From: Comamonas antarctica
Lineage (GTDB): Bacteria; Pseudomonadota; Gammaproteobacteria; Burkholderiales; Burkholderiaceae_C
Assembly (NCBI RefSeq): GCF_013363755.1
Contig: NZ_CP054840.1
Span: 944,001 to 1,008,000 of the forward strand
Length of the DNA stretch: 64,000 bases
Direction of reading: 5' to 3'
Shown: piece by piece, positions 34,357-46,399 of the stretch
Position numbering within the stretch: the first letter of the stretch is position 1
Layout: each line of letters opens with the position of its first letter
The notes under the pieces: model-generated
The model's input: the letters and a program-made list of their open reading frames with translations, nothing else
Told to the model about the DNA's origin: nothing
Database searches by the model: none
Made by a program: the position numbers and the translations under genes

Positions 34357-35370
34357 TCAGGCGCTGCGCACGGTGGCCCGCTCGACGATGCGGCAGGGAA
34401 TCACCACGTTGCGCGGCTGGCTGCCGTCGCGCATCTGCTCGTGCAGCACGTCGACGGTGGCATCCACCATCTGCTCGACGCTCTGCACGACGGTGGTCAG
34501 CTGGTACGCGCCCCAGGCGGCCTGCGGCACGTCGTCGAAGCCGACCACGCCCACGTCCTGCGGCACGCGCAGCTGGAGTTCCTGGCGCAGCACATCCATG
34601 GCGGCAATGGCCATGTGGTCGTTGGCAACGAACAACGCGTCGGGCTTGTCCGCGCCGGAGAACAGCTCGCGCGTGGCTTCGCGCGCGCGCTCGAAGTCGT
34701 AGTGGCCCAGCGCGCGGCCCACCGCGGCCGTGCCGGCTTCGGCCAGCGCCTCGTTGAAGCCGCGCTCACGCTCGCGGTGCGTCGAGGAGTTCTCCAGCCC
34801 GCCCAGAAAGGCAATGCGCCGATAGCCACGCGCCAGCAGCAGCTCGGCCACCATGCGCCCGCCGCGGCGGTTGTCCGAGGTCACCGAACTGGTGCTGCTG
34901 CCGGCAAACGACGACATCTGCGGCACGCGGTTGAACATCACCACCGGCACGCCGGTGTCGGCGCACTGGCGCGCGAGGCCTGGCGACAGCATGGCCGACG
35001 CCATTACCACCGCATCGACCTGGTACTGCAGGATCTCGGCCAGCACGCCGTCGGTCGGCTCGCCGGCCTCGGTGATGAACATCAGCACGTGGTAGCCCTG
35101 GCGCTGCAGCTTCTGCGACAGCTCCTGGATCACCAGCGGATAGAACTGGTTCTCCAGATAGCCCATCACCAGCGCAATGATGTGGCTGCGCCGCGTGATC
35201 AGGCTGCGTGCCAGCGCGTTGGGGCGGTAGCCCAGCGCCTTGGCCGCGCTCAGCACCCGCGCGCGCGTGTCCTCCGACACGCTGGCGCCGGGCGTGAAGC
35301 TGCGGCTCACGGCCGACTGCGATACCTTGGCCAGTTCGGCGACGGCCTGCGCCGTGGCATTGGACTTCAT
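34357..35370 (-). CDS. LacI-family transcriptional regulator
   Basis: A 337-residue LacI/GalR-type regulator. The HTH and hinge lie at residues 1-60 (AVAELAKVSQSAVSRSFTPGASVSEDTRARVLSAAKALGYRPNALARSL), followed by a periplasmic-binding-protein-like effector domain (IIALVMGYLENQFYPLVIQELSQKLQ; VMFNRVP; DALFVANDHMAIAAMDVLR; VGVVGFDDVPQAAW). Its start overlaps the SDR stop (ATGA), so it is co-transcribed with the HisD-like and SDR genes. Two palindromes upstream of that operon (37501-37548) with a central CG or GG are the obvious operators, implying autoregulation. Confidence 0.93.
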   Translation of the reverse strand: MKSNATAQAVAELAKVSQSAVSRSFTPGASVSEDTRARVLSAAKALGYRPNALARSLITRRSHIIALVMGYLENQFYPLVIQELSQKLQRQGYHVLMFITEAGEPTDGVLAEILQYQVDAVVMASAMLSPGLARQCADTGVPVVMFNRVPQMSSFAGSSTSSVTSDNRRGGRMVAELLLARGYRRIAFLGGLENSSTHRERERGFNEALAEAGTAAVGRALGHYDFERAREATRELFSGADKPDALFVANDHMAIAAMDVLRQELQLRVPQDVGVVGFDDVPQAAWGAYQLTTVVQSVEQMVDATVDVLHEQMRDGSQPRNVVIPCRIVERATVRSA

Positions 35371-36134
35371 GCGGCGCTCCATCCGCCGTCTAGCATCAGC
35401 GCGCTGCCGGTCATCAGGCTGGAGGCATCGCTGGCCAGGAACACGACTGCGCCCATGATCTCCTCCAACTGGCCCAGCCGGCCCAGCGCGATGCGCTCGG
35501 TGACCCACGCGCGAAACGCCGGGTCGGCAAACATGCCCGCGGTCATGGAGGTCTCGACGAACGTGGGGCAGATCGTGTTGACGCGGATGCCCGCGCCGCC
35601 CAGCTCCCAGGCCAGCGCCTTGGTCATGCCTTCGACCGCATGCTTGCTGGCGCAGTACAGGGTGCGGCGCGGGCTGCCCACCACGCCCATCTGCGAGGAG
35701 ATTGTCACGATGGAGCCGGGCAGGCCCGCATCCAGCAGGCCGCGGCTGACGGTGCGTGTCACATAGAGCGTGGCCTTGACATTGAGATCGAACACCGCGT
35801 CGATGTCCTCGTCCTGCACCTCGACCAGCGGCCGCGGCCGGTTGAGCCCGGCGTTGTTGACCAGGATCTGGAACGGGCCGGCCGCCGTCAGCTGCCCGGT
35901 CACGGCCTGCGAGTCCGTGACATCGAGCACCAGATAGTCGGCTTGGCCGCCTTCGGCGCGTATGCGCTCGCAGGCCTGCTGCAGTTCGCCTTCCGAGCGC
36001 GCAGTGAGCGTCACCGAGGCCCCTGCCTGGGCCAGCGCGCAGGCCGCGGCCAGGCCGATGCCGCGGCCCGCGCCCGTCACCAGGGCCCGGCGGCCGTCGA
36101 CACGGAAGCTGGGAGTGGAAGGCAGCACGTTCAC
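35367..36134 (-). CDS. Short-chain dehydrogenase/reductase (SDR)
   Basis: A 255-residue classical SDR: cofactor loop [38 protein letters not shown], active site [10 protein letters not shown]...[21 protein letters not shown] (Ser, Tyr-x-x-x-Lys) and [17 protein letters not shown]. It ends with [16 protein letters not shown]. The start is the GTG at 36134 overlapping the HisD-like stop. It reads with the HisD-like gene and lacI as one unit; together the two dehydrogenases could oxidise adjacent hydroxyls of a polyol or sugar-like substrate. Confidence 0.9.
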   Translation of the reverse strand: MNVLPSTPSFRVDGRRALVTGAGRGIGLAAACALAQAGASVTLTARSEGELQQACERIRAEGGQADYLVLDVTDSQAVTGQLTAAGPFQILVNNAGLNRPRPLVEVQDEDIDAVFDLNVKATLYVTRTVSRGLLDAGLPGSIVTISSQMGVVGSPRRTLYCASKHAVEGMTKALAWELGGAGIRVNTICPTFVETSMTAGMFADPAFRAWVTERIALGRLGQLEEIMGAVVFLASDASSLMTGSALMLDGGWSAA

Positions 36135-37465
36135 CGCTCCAGCACCGTTTTGGCCGCCGGCACCGGCGCGTACCACGGCACCTCGGCGCGATCGCCATAG
36201 CGGCGCACGCGCAGGTTGGCCTGCTCGCCATGGCCGGCGAAATTCTCCATGTGGCACAGGCGCGAGCAGTACTCGCCCATGAGGGCGCTGGCCTCGTCGG
36301 TCAGCACGCGCTGGTAGGTGCAGGTCTTGAGGAACTTGCCGACCCACAGGCCGCCGGTGTAGCGCGCCGCGCGGTTGGTCGGCAGGGTGTGGTTGGTGCC
36401 GATCACCTTGTCGCCAAAGGCCACGTTGGTGCGCGCGCCCAGGAACAGGCCGCCGTAGTTGCTCAGGTGCTCGAGGAACCAGTCCGGGTCGCGGGTCAGC
36501 ACCTGCACGTGCTCGAAGGCCAGCTCGTCGGCTTTGCGCAGCATCTCCTCGCGCGTATCGCAGACGATCACCTCGCCATATTCGGCCCAGCTCACCGACG
36601 CGATGGCCGCCGTGGGAAGGATGGTCAGCTGGCGCTGGATCTCGGCCAGCGTGTCGTGCGCCAGCTGCTCGCTGGTGGTGAGCAGGATGGCGGGCGAGGT
36701 GGGGCCGTGCTCGGCCTGGCCCAGCAGGTCGACCGCGCACATCTCGGCATCGGCGCTGTCGTCGGCAATCACCAGGGTCTCGGTCGGACCCGCGAACAGG
36801 TCGATGCCCACGCGGCCGAACAGCTGGCGCTTGGCTTCGGCGACATACATGTTGCCCGGGCCCACCAGCATGTCGACCGGCGCGATGCTGGGCGTGCCCA
36901 CCGCCATCGCCACCACGGCCTGCACGCCGCCGAGCACCAGGATCTCGTCGGCGCCGGCCATGGCCATCGCCGTCACGATGGCCGGGTGCGGCGCGCCCTG
37001 GTAGGGCGGGGCGGTGGCAACGATGCGCTTCACGCCCGCCACCTTGGCCGTCAGCACGCTCATGTGGGCCGAAGCCAGCAGCGGGTACTTGCCGCCGGGG
37101 ATGTAGCAGCCCACGGCATTGACCGGGATGTGCCTGTGGCCCAGCACCACGCCGGGATAGGTTTCCACTTCCACATCGCGCATCGAGTCGCGCTGGATCT
37201 GCGCGAAGTTGCGCACCTGGGTCTGCGCAAACGCAATGTCTTCGATCTCGCGCGCCGACAGGCTCTTGCGCGCCTTCTCGATCTCGGCTGCCGAGAGGCG
37301 GAAGTCGGCCGGATCCCATTGGTCGAACTGGCGGCTGTACTCGCGCACCGCGGCATCGCCCCGGCTTTCCACGGCCTGGATGATGCCTTCGACGGTGCTG
37401 CGCACCTTGCTGTCGTCCTCGGCCCGGACCTCGATGTCCTTGCCGCGCTTGAGATATTTGATCAT
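36131..37465 (-). CDS. HisD-like alcohol dehydrogenase (histidinol dehydrogenase family)
   Basis: A 444-residue protein of the histidinol dehydrogenase family: [86 protein letters not shown] and [26 protein letters not shown], with the zinc and active-site positions broadly kept. Its context (SDR, LacI, Bug, aldolase) and absence of other his genes argue against a histidine role. One known relative is HpsN, sulfopropanediol dehydrogenase, but no sulfonate-lyase gene is seen, so the substrate is open. First gene of its operon, 36 bases downstream of a palindromic operator. Confidence 0.85.
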   Translation of the reverse strand: MIKYLKRGKDIEVRAEDDSKVRSTVEGIIQAVESRGDAAVREYSRQFDQWDPADFRLSAAEIEKARKSLSAREIEDIAFAQTQVRNFAQIQRDSMRDVEVETYPGVVLGHRHIPVNAVGCYIPGGKYPLLASAHMSVLTAKVAGVKRIVATAPPYQGAPHPAIVTAMAMAGADEILVLGGVQAVVAMAVGTPSIAPVDMLVGPGNMYVAEAKRQLFGRVGIDLFAGPTETLVIADDSADAEMCAVDLLGQAEHGPTSPAILLTTSEQLAHDTLAEIQRQLTILPTAAIASVSWAEYGEVIVCDTREEMLRKADELAFEHVQVLTRDPDWFLEHLSNYGGLFLGARTNVAFGDKVIGTNHTLPTNRAARYTGGLWVGKFLKTCTYQRVLTDEASALMGEYCSRLCHMENFAGHGEQANLRVRRYGDRAEVPWYAPVPAAKTVLER

Positions 37466-37500
37466 GGTGGGTGCCGTTCAAGAAAAATGGATTTGCCTAT

Positions 37501-37516
37501 TTGCATAGGTATGCAA
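37501..37516. promoter_or_regulatory. LacI-type operator, proximal copy
   Basis: TTGCATAGGTATGCAA is a palindrome except for its central GG. It lies 36-51 bases upstream of the HisD-like start and shares both half sites with the distal copy, so it probably binds the LacI-family protein encoded in the same operon. Confidence 0.75.
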
Positions 37517-37532
37517 GACCACTTTTGATGAA

Positions 37533-37548
37533 TTGCATACGTATGCAA
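37533..37548. promoter_or_regulatory. LacI-type operator, distal copy
   Basis: TTGCATACGTATGCAA is a perfect 16-bp palindrome with the central CG typical of LacI/GalR operators. Its centre is 32 bp from that of the proximal copy, about three helical turns, so two dimers would sit on one face of the DNA. Confidence 0.8.
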
Positions 37549-37658
37549 ACAGGGTTATCCCTAGTGAGGAGAGTTTTTTGCTCCTGCCTTGCCTTGATAC
37601 GAGAAAAACTCCCAGGATGATGAGGCTTGTAAGTTTTTGTTGCATGTATGCTCGGAGC

Positions 37659-38570
37659 ATGGCAATCCCAGACTATCAAACCTGCATGCTTCCGTTCCTG
37701 TCGCATTTGACGGACGGAAACGAACACTCGTTGCGAGAAACAGAAGAGGCGCTTGCTGAGAAATTTGGCCTCACACCGGCTGAAAGGGCAGAGCTACTGC
37801 CAAGTGGACAGCAAGGTATATTCAAAAATCGGATTGGCTGGGCCAGAACATACCTGAAGAAGGCTGGGCTGATTGAAGCTCCGAAGCGAGCTATTTTCAA
37901 AATTACAGCTCGTGGCCAGGATGTGCTGTCTTCCAAGCCCACGCGTATCGATTCGAAGTATTTGGAGCAGTGGCCCGAATTCATAGAGTTTCGTGACTTC
38001 TCAAAAGATGGTGCGGCGTCATCAAAGTTGCCACAGCCAGCGCAAACTTTCAGCACGCCTGAGGAAGCAATTGAGCAGGCATACCAAGGCTTGAGAGAGC
38101 AGCTTGCTCAGGAGCTGCTGGCCAAGATCCTGTCGTGTTCGCCGATTTTTTTTGAGCAGCTCGTTGTGGAGTTGCTGGTCAAGATGGGGTACGGCGGCTC
38201 ACGCAAAGATGCTGGAGAGCGAATCGGTCAGACGGGCGATGGCGGTATCGATGGAATCATCAAAGAAGATCGCCTTGGACTGGATGCGATTTTCATTCAG
38301 GCCAAGCGTTGGCAGGGTTCGGTAGGTAGGCCTGAAATCCAGAAGTTTGTCGGAGCGCTTCAAGGCCAGAGAGCCAGGAAAGGCGTCTTCATCACCACCT
38401 CTTTTTACACGGTGGATGCGACTGACTATGCGTCGCGGATCGACACCAAAGTGGTACTCATTGATGGCAAGCAGTTGGCCGCCTTGATGATGGACTTTGA
38501 TGTCGGTGTTGCGGCATCGGCAGCCTATGTGGTCAAGAGAATTGACTCGGATTATTTCGAAGATATGTGA
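37659..38570 (+). CDS. mrr: Mrr-family restriction endonuclease
   Basis: A 303-residue Mrr protein. The N-terminal winged-helix part (about 1-95: PFLSHLTDGNEHSLRETEEALAEKFGLT; RIGWARTYLKKAGLIE) is followed by the PD-(D/E)XK nuclease domain with SPIFFEQLVVELLVKMGYGG (E166), TGDGGIDGIIKEDRLG (D198) and IFIQAKRW (Q214, K216). Mrr is a type IV nuclease against methylated DNA. The ATG at 37659 gives the family N-terminus. A helicase gene follows after 31 bases on the same strand, forming a likely two-gene unit. GC is markedly lower than the catabolic genes beside it, and this is the first gene of the island. Confidence 0.9.
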   Translation: MAIPDYQTCMLPFLSHLTDGNEHSLRETEEALAEKFGLTPAERAELLPSGQQGIFKNRIGWARTYLKKAGLIEAPKRAIFKITARGQDVLSSKPTRIDSKYLEQWPEFIEFRDFSKDGAASSKLPQPAQTFSTPEEAIEQAYQGLREQLAQELLAKILSCSPIFFEQLVVELLVKMGYGGSRKDAGERIGQTGDGGIDGIIKEDRLGLDAIFIQAKRWQGSVGRPEIQKFVGALQGQRARKGVFITTSFYTVDATDYASRIDTKVVLIDGKQLAALMMDFDVGVAASAAYVVKRIDSDYFEDM

Positions 38571-41168
38571 TCTGGCAGTGGTGCACTGAATTCAACTAAA
38601 TATGAAAAAAGAGTGGAGTCCTTCGTGGTGGGGGCGAAGGCTGACGAAATCGTCTAATTGGTGCCTGCGGATGGATGGTTTGAAGCTCGCGATGACGTTG
38701 GCAGGCAGTGCACATCATGTCAACGTGGAAGAGGAAAACAGTTACTGGATAAACGCTGGCACGTTCTGGACAGACATCACGTTCCACCCAGGACAAGAGA
38801 ATGAGGTGAAAGCTGATGGGCTCCCTAATGATCAAGGTGCCACTCTCATCCAAGCATTGAACGCGGGCTTGAAAGAGAAGCGTCTGCGTGATGAGGCGAA
38901 ATTTCTTCAGCGGGAACATCAGAAAATTCAGCATTGGTTGGATCACAAGGCTGGTCAGGAGCGTAAATGTGCAAAAGACCGACGGTGGTTCACTCATGAA
39001 CAACAGCAAGAGGTGTTGGCTGCACGGCCCAATGTGAACGTTGCCGATCTTCGAAAACGACTCAGCAACTCTGATGTCGCGGCCCATCTGGGGACTATCA
39101 CGAATTTGGTGAAGGCGTCACTCGATGCTTTTCAGTTGGACCATGGCGCTGCCTGGACTTTGCTTAACGCAGTCCATATGAAGCGCGAGCTGATTGTCTG
39201 CAAAGAGTTGCTTGATCGGGTGGAAAGCAAGCCTTTGACCGAAGAACAGGCAAGGTCGGTGGTATGTTTTGACAATCGTGTGCAGGTCATCGCATCTGCC
39301 GGTTCAGGAAAGACATCCACGATGGTGGCCAAAGCCGCCTATGCGATCCACCGGGGGTTTGTGAAGCCCGAGCGCATTGTGATGCTGGCGTTCAACAGGC
39401 AAGCAGCCGAGGAACTCAAAGAACGTGCTGACAGAGCATTTGAACGTTTGGGTATGGCGAATGTAGCTGTCGAGGCTTCAACTTTTCATGCGCTGGGCCT
39501 GCGCATCATCGGCAAGGCAACCAAAGAAAAGCCCGATATTCCGAATTGGGCTACCGACGCAGCCGGCGGAGTTAGAAAGCTTGCCGAAATCGTCGATCAG
39601 TTGAAGGATAGCTCCCCAGCGTTTCGCCGGCAGTGGGATTTGTTTCGCTTTGTCTTTGGAAGAGATCTGCCGTCCTTTGGCGGCGCTGAACCAGCAGATG
39701 TCTGGGATTCCCGAGGTAAAGGCGCGCTGATTACGAGCCGTGGGGAGAAAGTTAAGAGCCTGGAAGAAGTGATGGTTGCGAATTATCTCTTCTTGAATGG
39801 GATAGATTACAAATACGAGACTCCCTATGCACATCGGACAGCTGACGAGGACCATCGTCAGTACCGGCCAGATTTCTATTATCCTGATCTCGACCTCTAC
39901 CATGAGCACTTCGCTCTTGATGCTGAAGGTGTTCCTCCAACGCACTTCAAGGATTATTTGCAGGGAGTGCACTGGAAGCGGAAGTTGCATGCGGAGAAAG
40001 GTACTGAACTGTTTGAGACCACCTCCTACGGCCTGCGAAGCGGCAAAGACTTCACCCGTTTAGAGAACGAGCTGATTGGTCGTGGTCTGGTGCCTGATCT
40101 CAATCCCGATCGCGAAATACCCAAGAACGGACAAAAGCCCATGGAGTCGATCGAGCTCATTGGGTTAGTGCGCACCTTCATGAGCCACGCGAAGAGCAAT
40201 AGTTTGAGGATTGATGCCTTGCGGAGTCGATTGGACGCAATGCCAAGGGATAGCTTCAAGCATCGGCATCAAATGTTCCTGGATATTGCTGCGCCCATCA
40301 TGGCTGCCTGGGACTCGGCGCTGGCTGCTGAGAACGGGATTGACTTCGAGGACATGCTCAACCAGGCTGCGGAGTACTTGGAGAGCGGCCGTGTTGAGTC
40401 CACCTACGATTTGGTGATGGCCGACGAATTCCAAGACGCATCGCGCGCCCGTGCCCGCTTGTGTCGTGCTCTGGTTGATCGGCCGGGCCGTTTCTTGTTT
40501 GCCGTGGGTGACGACTGGCAATCGATCAACCGTTTTGCTGGGGCAGACGTGTCAGTTATGACGGGCTTTCGGGAGTGGTTTGGTCATGGCCAAGTATTCA
40601 AGCTAGAACAGACCTTCCGCTGCCCACAAGCCTTGTGTGATGTTTCCAGCGCCTTCGTTTCCCAAAATCCGGGCCAGATTCCCAAGAACGTACGTTCAAT
40701 GACGCCAGCGCAAGGCCCTGTACTCCAAGCATTCCAGGTAGACCACAAGGAAAAGCTGGCTGACGCGATCGATCAATTCGTGCTGGGGCTCGCTGAGGGC
40801 ATGCGCGAAGGCTCGATTTCGCCGGGCAGGGACGGCAAAGTGTCTGTCTATATCCTTGGGCGCTACAACGCCGATAAGCAATACGTTCCATCAAACCCGC
40901 GCCGTTTTAACCAATGGATCGAAGTGTCGTTTCTCACCATCCATCGGTCGAAAGGCAGCGAGGCTGACTACGTCATCTTGCCGGAAATGCTCAGCGTCCT
41001 GAAGGGACGCAGCTTCCCCAACACCCGTGCCGACGATCCCGTTCTCGCCTTGGCAATGCCGGATGGCGACAGCTTTCCATTGTGTCAGCGCCGATGTAAA
41101 ACTAACCCACTGCGCCGAGGTAAATCTGACCCACCTGGGTGATCATGGCAGCCTTTGTGAGGCTGCTG

Positions 41169-42961
<1,793 letters not shown>

Positions 42962-43388
42962 CCGGCGCAGGGCTGTTCGATCACCAGGCTAAGAAAACGC
43001 CGGCGAACAACCCAAAACGAAGGACCCAGGTGGGTCAGATTTACTTCGGCGATTTAGTGAAAAGTGGGTCAGATTTACATCGGCGTTGACACCATTGGGA
43101 GAGGAGCGTCGCCTGTTCTATGTAGCTTTGACCAGGGCGCGCCGCATGGTGGCGATGTTCACTGTTCGTGGTCGATGTTCTACCTTCCTTCGGGAACTCA
43201 CAGACGGCGGCGGGGTGGCAATCACCGATACTGACGGTAAGTCAATACAAGAGCAGACCTGCCCCGGCTGCAAGCAAGGAGTACTGTTGCTGCGAACGGG
43301 CCCTTATGGTGAGTTTCGCTCATGCTCCAATTACCCTCTGTGCAGCTATAAGCCACCGAAACAAGGCGAAGTTCAACGACGGAGATGA

Positions 43389-43738
43389 TAGTTTTACGTG
43401 GTTTCGACTGGTGGGCGTGTCGCTGTGCAAGGCCACTGTCGACGACCTGAAAGTGGCGCTCCTCGAGCAAGTGATTGAAGGCCTCGATCAGAACGATCAG
43501 ACCCAGGCCGAGGCAGGCGCGATGCTGCAGGCCGTCATTGATGCCTTCCCCAATGGGGGATGGCGGAGGCTGTGTCCGCTGAGCCTTAGTTCGAAGCAGT
43601 AAGAGGCGATAAGAAAATATAAGTAAAAACAATACTTTAGCCTGCTAAGTTGTCCGAAATGGTTCAATTCACTCCTGACTGTTTCAATCTCTTATGGTAG
43701 AAAGGATGGTAGATACTTAAAATTTGAAGATACGTTGA
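43389..43738. other. Spacer between helicase tail and integrase with a possible gene fragment
   Basis: On the plus strand 43426-43599 reads as LCKATVDDLKVALLEQVIEGLDQNDQTQ… to …FPNGGW without an obvious start of its own; it looks like a remnant of a coding sequence, not recognised. From about 43605 the sequence becomes AT-rich up to the integrase start. No tRNA gene or clear att repeat was found here. Confidence 0.4.
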
Positions 43739-44935
43739 ATGCCTAAGATTGCTAAAGAACTTTCTGCTTTACAAGTTAGTAGACTCCTCGATGAGGGACA
43801 TCATGCCGTAGGTGGCGTCACGGGGCTTTACCTTTATGTCACTTCAACTGGTGCTCGTTCATGGGTCTTAAGAATCGGGGTAGGGAAAAAGAGAAGGCAC
43901 ATGGGACTGGGGGGATTCCCATCAGTCACTTTAGCAATGGCTCGTGAGCAAGCTCGTACGGCAAGAAGCGAATTTAGAGCCGGGTTGGATCCTATCGCTG
44001 CCCGTCATAAGGCCGTGAGCAAGCTCTTGGCAGAACAACTCAACGCTGTCACGTTTGAGAGTGCGGCGAAGGCTTACATCGATGCCCATGGTGACACCTG
44101 GAAGAATCCTAAACATAGAGCACAGTGGTCAGCAACCCTTGCTACGTATGCATTTCCAGTAATTGGAAACTTGCAAACTGCGCATGTAACCCAGGCGCAT
44201 GTTCTTGCTGTTCTGGAACCTATCTGGAAGACTAAAAACGAAACGGCCGCACGCCTGCGCGGACGGATTGAAGCAGTACTAGATTGGGCTACCGTTCGAG
44301 GGTATCGTGAGGGTGAAAATCCAGCCAGATGGAAAGGGCGCTTAGATAAGTTGCTGCCAGCTCCCGCAAAAATTCAAAAAACGGTACATCGGAAGGCTTT
44401 GCCCATTGATGCTGTCCCACAGTTCATGCGTGATCTGCGGGATAAAGAGGGCGTTACAGCTAGAGCCTTGGAGTTCGTTGTTCTTACTGCCGCACGCAGT
44501 GGGGAGGTCCGAGGGGCAACGTGGGGTGAAATCGATTTGGACGCAGCGGTGTGGGTGGTTCCTGGTGACCGGATGAAAGCAGGGCGTGAACATCGTGTGC
44601 CGCTATGTACACAAGCAGTTGAACTGCTTAAAAAAATGCCACGATTTGTTGGTAATGAGCATGTTTTTCCATCGCCACGTGGCAAGGCATTGTCTGATAT
44701 GGCGCTCTTGACTGTTATGCGGCGTATGGAGGTGGATGCGGTCCCACATGGTTTTCGCTCAACTTTTAGAGACTGGGTTGGAGAGCGTACAGACTATCCA
44801 AGAGAGCTTGCTGAACAAGCTCTTGCACACACGCTAGAGAACAAAGTTGAAGCAGCTTATCGGCGCGGGGATGCGTTGGAGAAGCGTAGAACAATGATGC
44901 AGGAGTGGAGCGATTTCTTGTATGACACAAAGTAA
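43739..44935 (+). CDS. P4-type tyrosine integrase
   Basis: A 398-residue site-specific recombinase. The N-terminal arm-binding domain (DUF4102 type) reads LSALQVSRLLDEGHHAVGGVTGLYLYVTSTGARSW…MGLGGFPSVTLAMAREQA; the core-binding domain follows to about 210. Catalytic residues are seen as R253 (LTAARSGEVRG), H337 and R340 (PHGFRSTF), H363 (ALAHTLEN) and nucleophile Y374 (EAAYRRGD). It is the likely enzyme that inserted part of the island. The next gene overlaps it by 14 bases. Start chosen at the first ATG, which gives a normal P4-type N-terminus. Confidence 0.95.
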   Translation: MPKIAKELSALQVSRLLDEGHHAVGGVTGLYLYVTSTGARSWVLRIGVGKKRRHMGLGGFPSVTLAMAREQARTARSEFRAGLDPIAARHKAVSKLLAEQLNAVTFESAAKAYIDAHGDTWKNPKHRAQWSATLATYAFPVIGNLQTAHVTQAHVLAVLEPIWKTKNETAARLRGRIEAVLDWATVRGYREGENPARWKGRLDKLLPAPAKIQKTVHRKALPIDAVPQFMRDLRDKEGVTARALEFVVLTAARSGEVRGATWGEIDLDAAVWVVPGDRMKAGREHRVPLCTQAVELLKKMPRFVGNEHVFPSPRGKALSDMALLTVMRRMEVDAVPHGFRSTFRDWVGERTDYPRELAEQALAHTLENKVEAAYRRGDALEKRRTMMQEWSDFLYDTK

Positions 44936-46040
44936 CCCGACGCTGTCAGGGCGAACACGCGCTACTGCTGACTCGGATAAAAAGAAAATTACTTATCCAG
45001 CGAAGTATCAATTTTTTGACGATGCTTACGCTAAGCAGCATGGATATTGGATAAATAATGCAAGCGCTAGGAAAAGATTGAATTTTGAAGCGCGTATAGC
45101 AAAAATAATATTTGAATACAAAAAACACTATAACAGCATTCTCTTGCTAGAAGATGATTTTCTAGATCTTGGTGCTGATTATTGTGAGTTTTATGATCTT
45201 TTTGCGCAGGTTAATGTTGCATCTACTGCTGCTAAAATATTGATTAGATTAAAAAATCAAGGAAAAACAACAAATTATTTCAATGATATTAATTTATTGG
45301 GCAAATATCTAAGAGATTCTAATCTTATCATTAGAAATGGTTTTGAAAAATATATAAATCAAAAAATATTTGAAAATTGCTTTCACCCATACATCAATCT
45401 AGTTTTGAATATTAATGATGAATATTTGCTTCAAGCAATAGCTTCCGAAGAATATAAGCAATCGGAAGCTTATTTTATTCGCTCTGCAAATAGTGAGAGA
45501 AAGCGAGTTAATGATTTTTTGAGTGAAAAGTTCATCGGCAAGAAAAATATATTTGTTTGTAGATTGGATATTCTTCTGCGAGGAGACGGGAGCTTTAGAG
45601 TCTCAGAGAGAATTTCGCTGGAGACTTATAGAAGAAATGTTGGGCAATTCTTTGAAAGTCTAGGATTGTTCGACTGTGCTTTAGAAGTGCTTTTCCCATC
45701 GGCAGTGCTTGAAGGGAAGCTAAAGCCATCAAGTTCACCTGTGGGGCAAATTTTACTAGTTTCCACTGAAAAAGTAACTGCCAACTTAAAACAACTCAAA
45801 GAGTTTGCGGGGCAAACCAAGTGTCGTGGTCTGTTGGACTTTGTTCCAACGCAGCCCCTTGCGAAGGGCTTGGTGCCAACTGTTGATGGGCTGTGCCAGT
45901 TCACGCCAGCGACAGCTGAAGGAATCGGCTGGCTGGCAGAGTTCTTAACCCTGGAGAGGCGCTTTGTTGCTCCAGGAAAGACTGATGATGCTAACGCTGG
46001 ATCAATTCACTGCATGAGAGATGTGAAGCTCAAGCGGTAA
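44922..46040 (+). CDS. AT-rich unknown protein coupled to the integrase
   Basis: A 372-residue protein not recognised. It is rich in Lys, Asn, Ile and Phe, with no signal peptide or membrane segment; the middle reads LDILLRGDGSFRVSERISLETYRRNVGQFFES and the C-terminal part LLDFVPTQPLAKGLVPTVDGLCQFTPATAEGIGWLAEFLTLERRF. Its start lies 14 bases inside the integrase gene, so it is expressed with it and may serve the element's excision, replication or control. Base composition is far more AT-rich than the surroundings, especially in the first two thirds, a sign of transfer. Confidence 0.7.
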   Translation: MTQSNPTLSGRTRATADSDKKKITYPAKYQFFDDAYAKQHGYWINNASARKRLNFEARIAKIIFEYKKHYNSILLLEDDFLDLGADYCEFYDLFAQVNVASTAAKILIRLKNQGKTTNYFNDINLLGKYLRDSNLIIRNGFEKYINQKIFENCFHPYINLVLNINDEYLLQAIASEEYKQSEAYFIRSANSERKRVNDFLSEKFIGKKNIFVCRLDILLRGDGSFRVSERISLETYRRNVGQFFESLGLFDCALEVLFPSAVLEGKLKPSSSPVGQILLVSTEKVTANLKQLKEFAGQTKCRGLLDFVPTQPLAKGLVPTVDGLCQFTPATAEGIGWLAEFLTLERRFVAPGKTDDANAGSIHCMRDVKLKR

Positions 46041-46399
46041 TTTTAAGCTCTTCTTTTTTGAGATTAAAAAATTCTTTTTTTAGTGAAAATTCTTCTTTTT
46101 TTCTGAAAAGTTAAGTATCTTTTTTAGGAAATTCGTGTGCTTTACTGAGACTTTTATCGAATCCTCCGGCTAAGGAGTTGAGTCATGGGTAGACGTTAAA
46201 GAAGTGGTCTGACGGTGAGAGGGGCTTTCATAGCGGGGGCGCTATAGACCCACAGGCCGCACAGGTGGATAGGTGTTTTTTTACCCGCTGACAGATGTTT
46301 TGAGCCGAACCGCTTCGGACGCTTCGAAACGGTTTCGTTGGCTCATTTCACAGCATTGCTCCCAGCTTGCACTGGGGCATACATACAGCGAGTCCTACG
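46041..46399. other. Intergenic region ahead of alpA with a long imperfect inverted repeat
   Basis: The first 80 bases are T-rich runs (TTCTTTTTT-type) after the unknown gene and could terminate transcription. Further on an inverted repeat runs from GAGCC (46302-46306) to GGCTC (46340-46344) enclosing ACCG/CGGT and CGAAAC-G-GTTTCG. No gene is evident; the structure could be a control element of the satellite-like module. Confidence 0.4.

Noticed and set aside
37571..37611. GAGTTTTT/AAAAACTC inverted repeat as a terminator
   Set aside because: The 25-base loop is long and the stem is weak; it might be chance in the AT-rich mrr leader.
43168..43602. 144-codon open frame downstream of the IS21 element
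   Set aside because: Its first half is a shadow of the helicase zinc-finger tail. Only the last part looks coding, without a start, so it is treated as a fragment.
43605..43738. tRNA gene as integrase attachment site
   Set aside because: No cloverleaf-like sequence or CCA end was found beside the integrase, and no matching direct repeat at the other island end could be spotted by eye.
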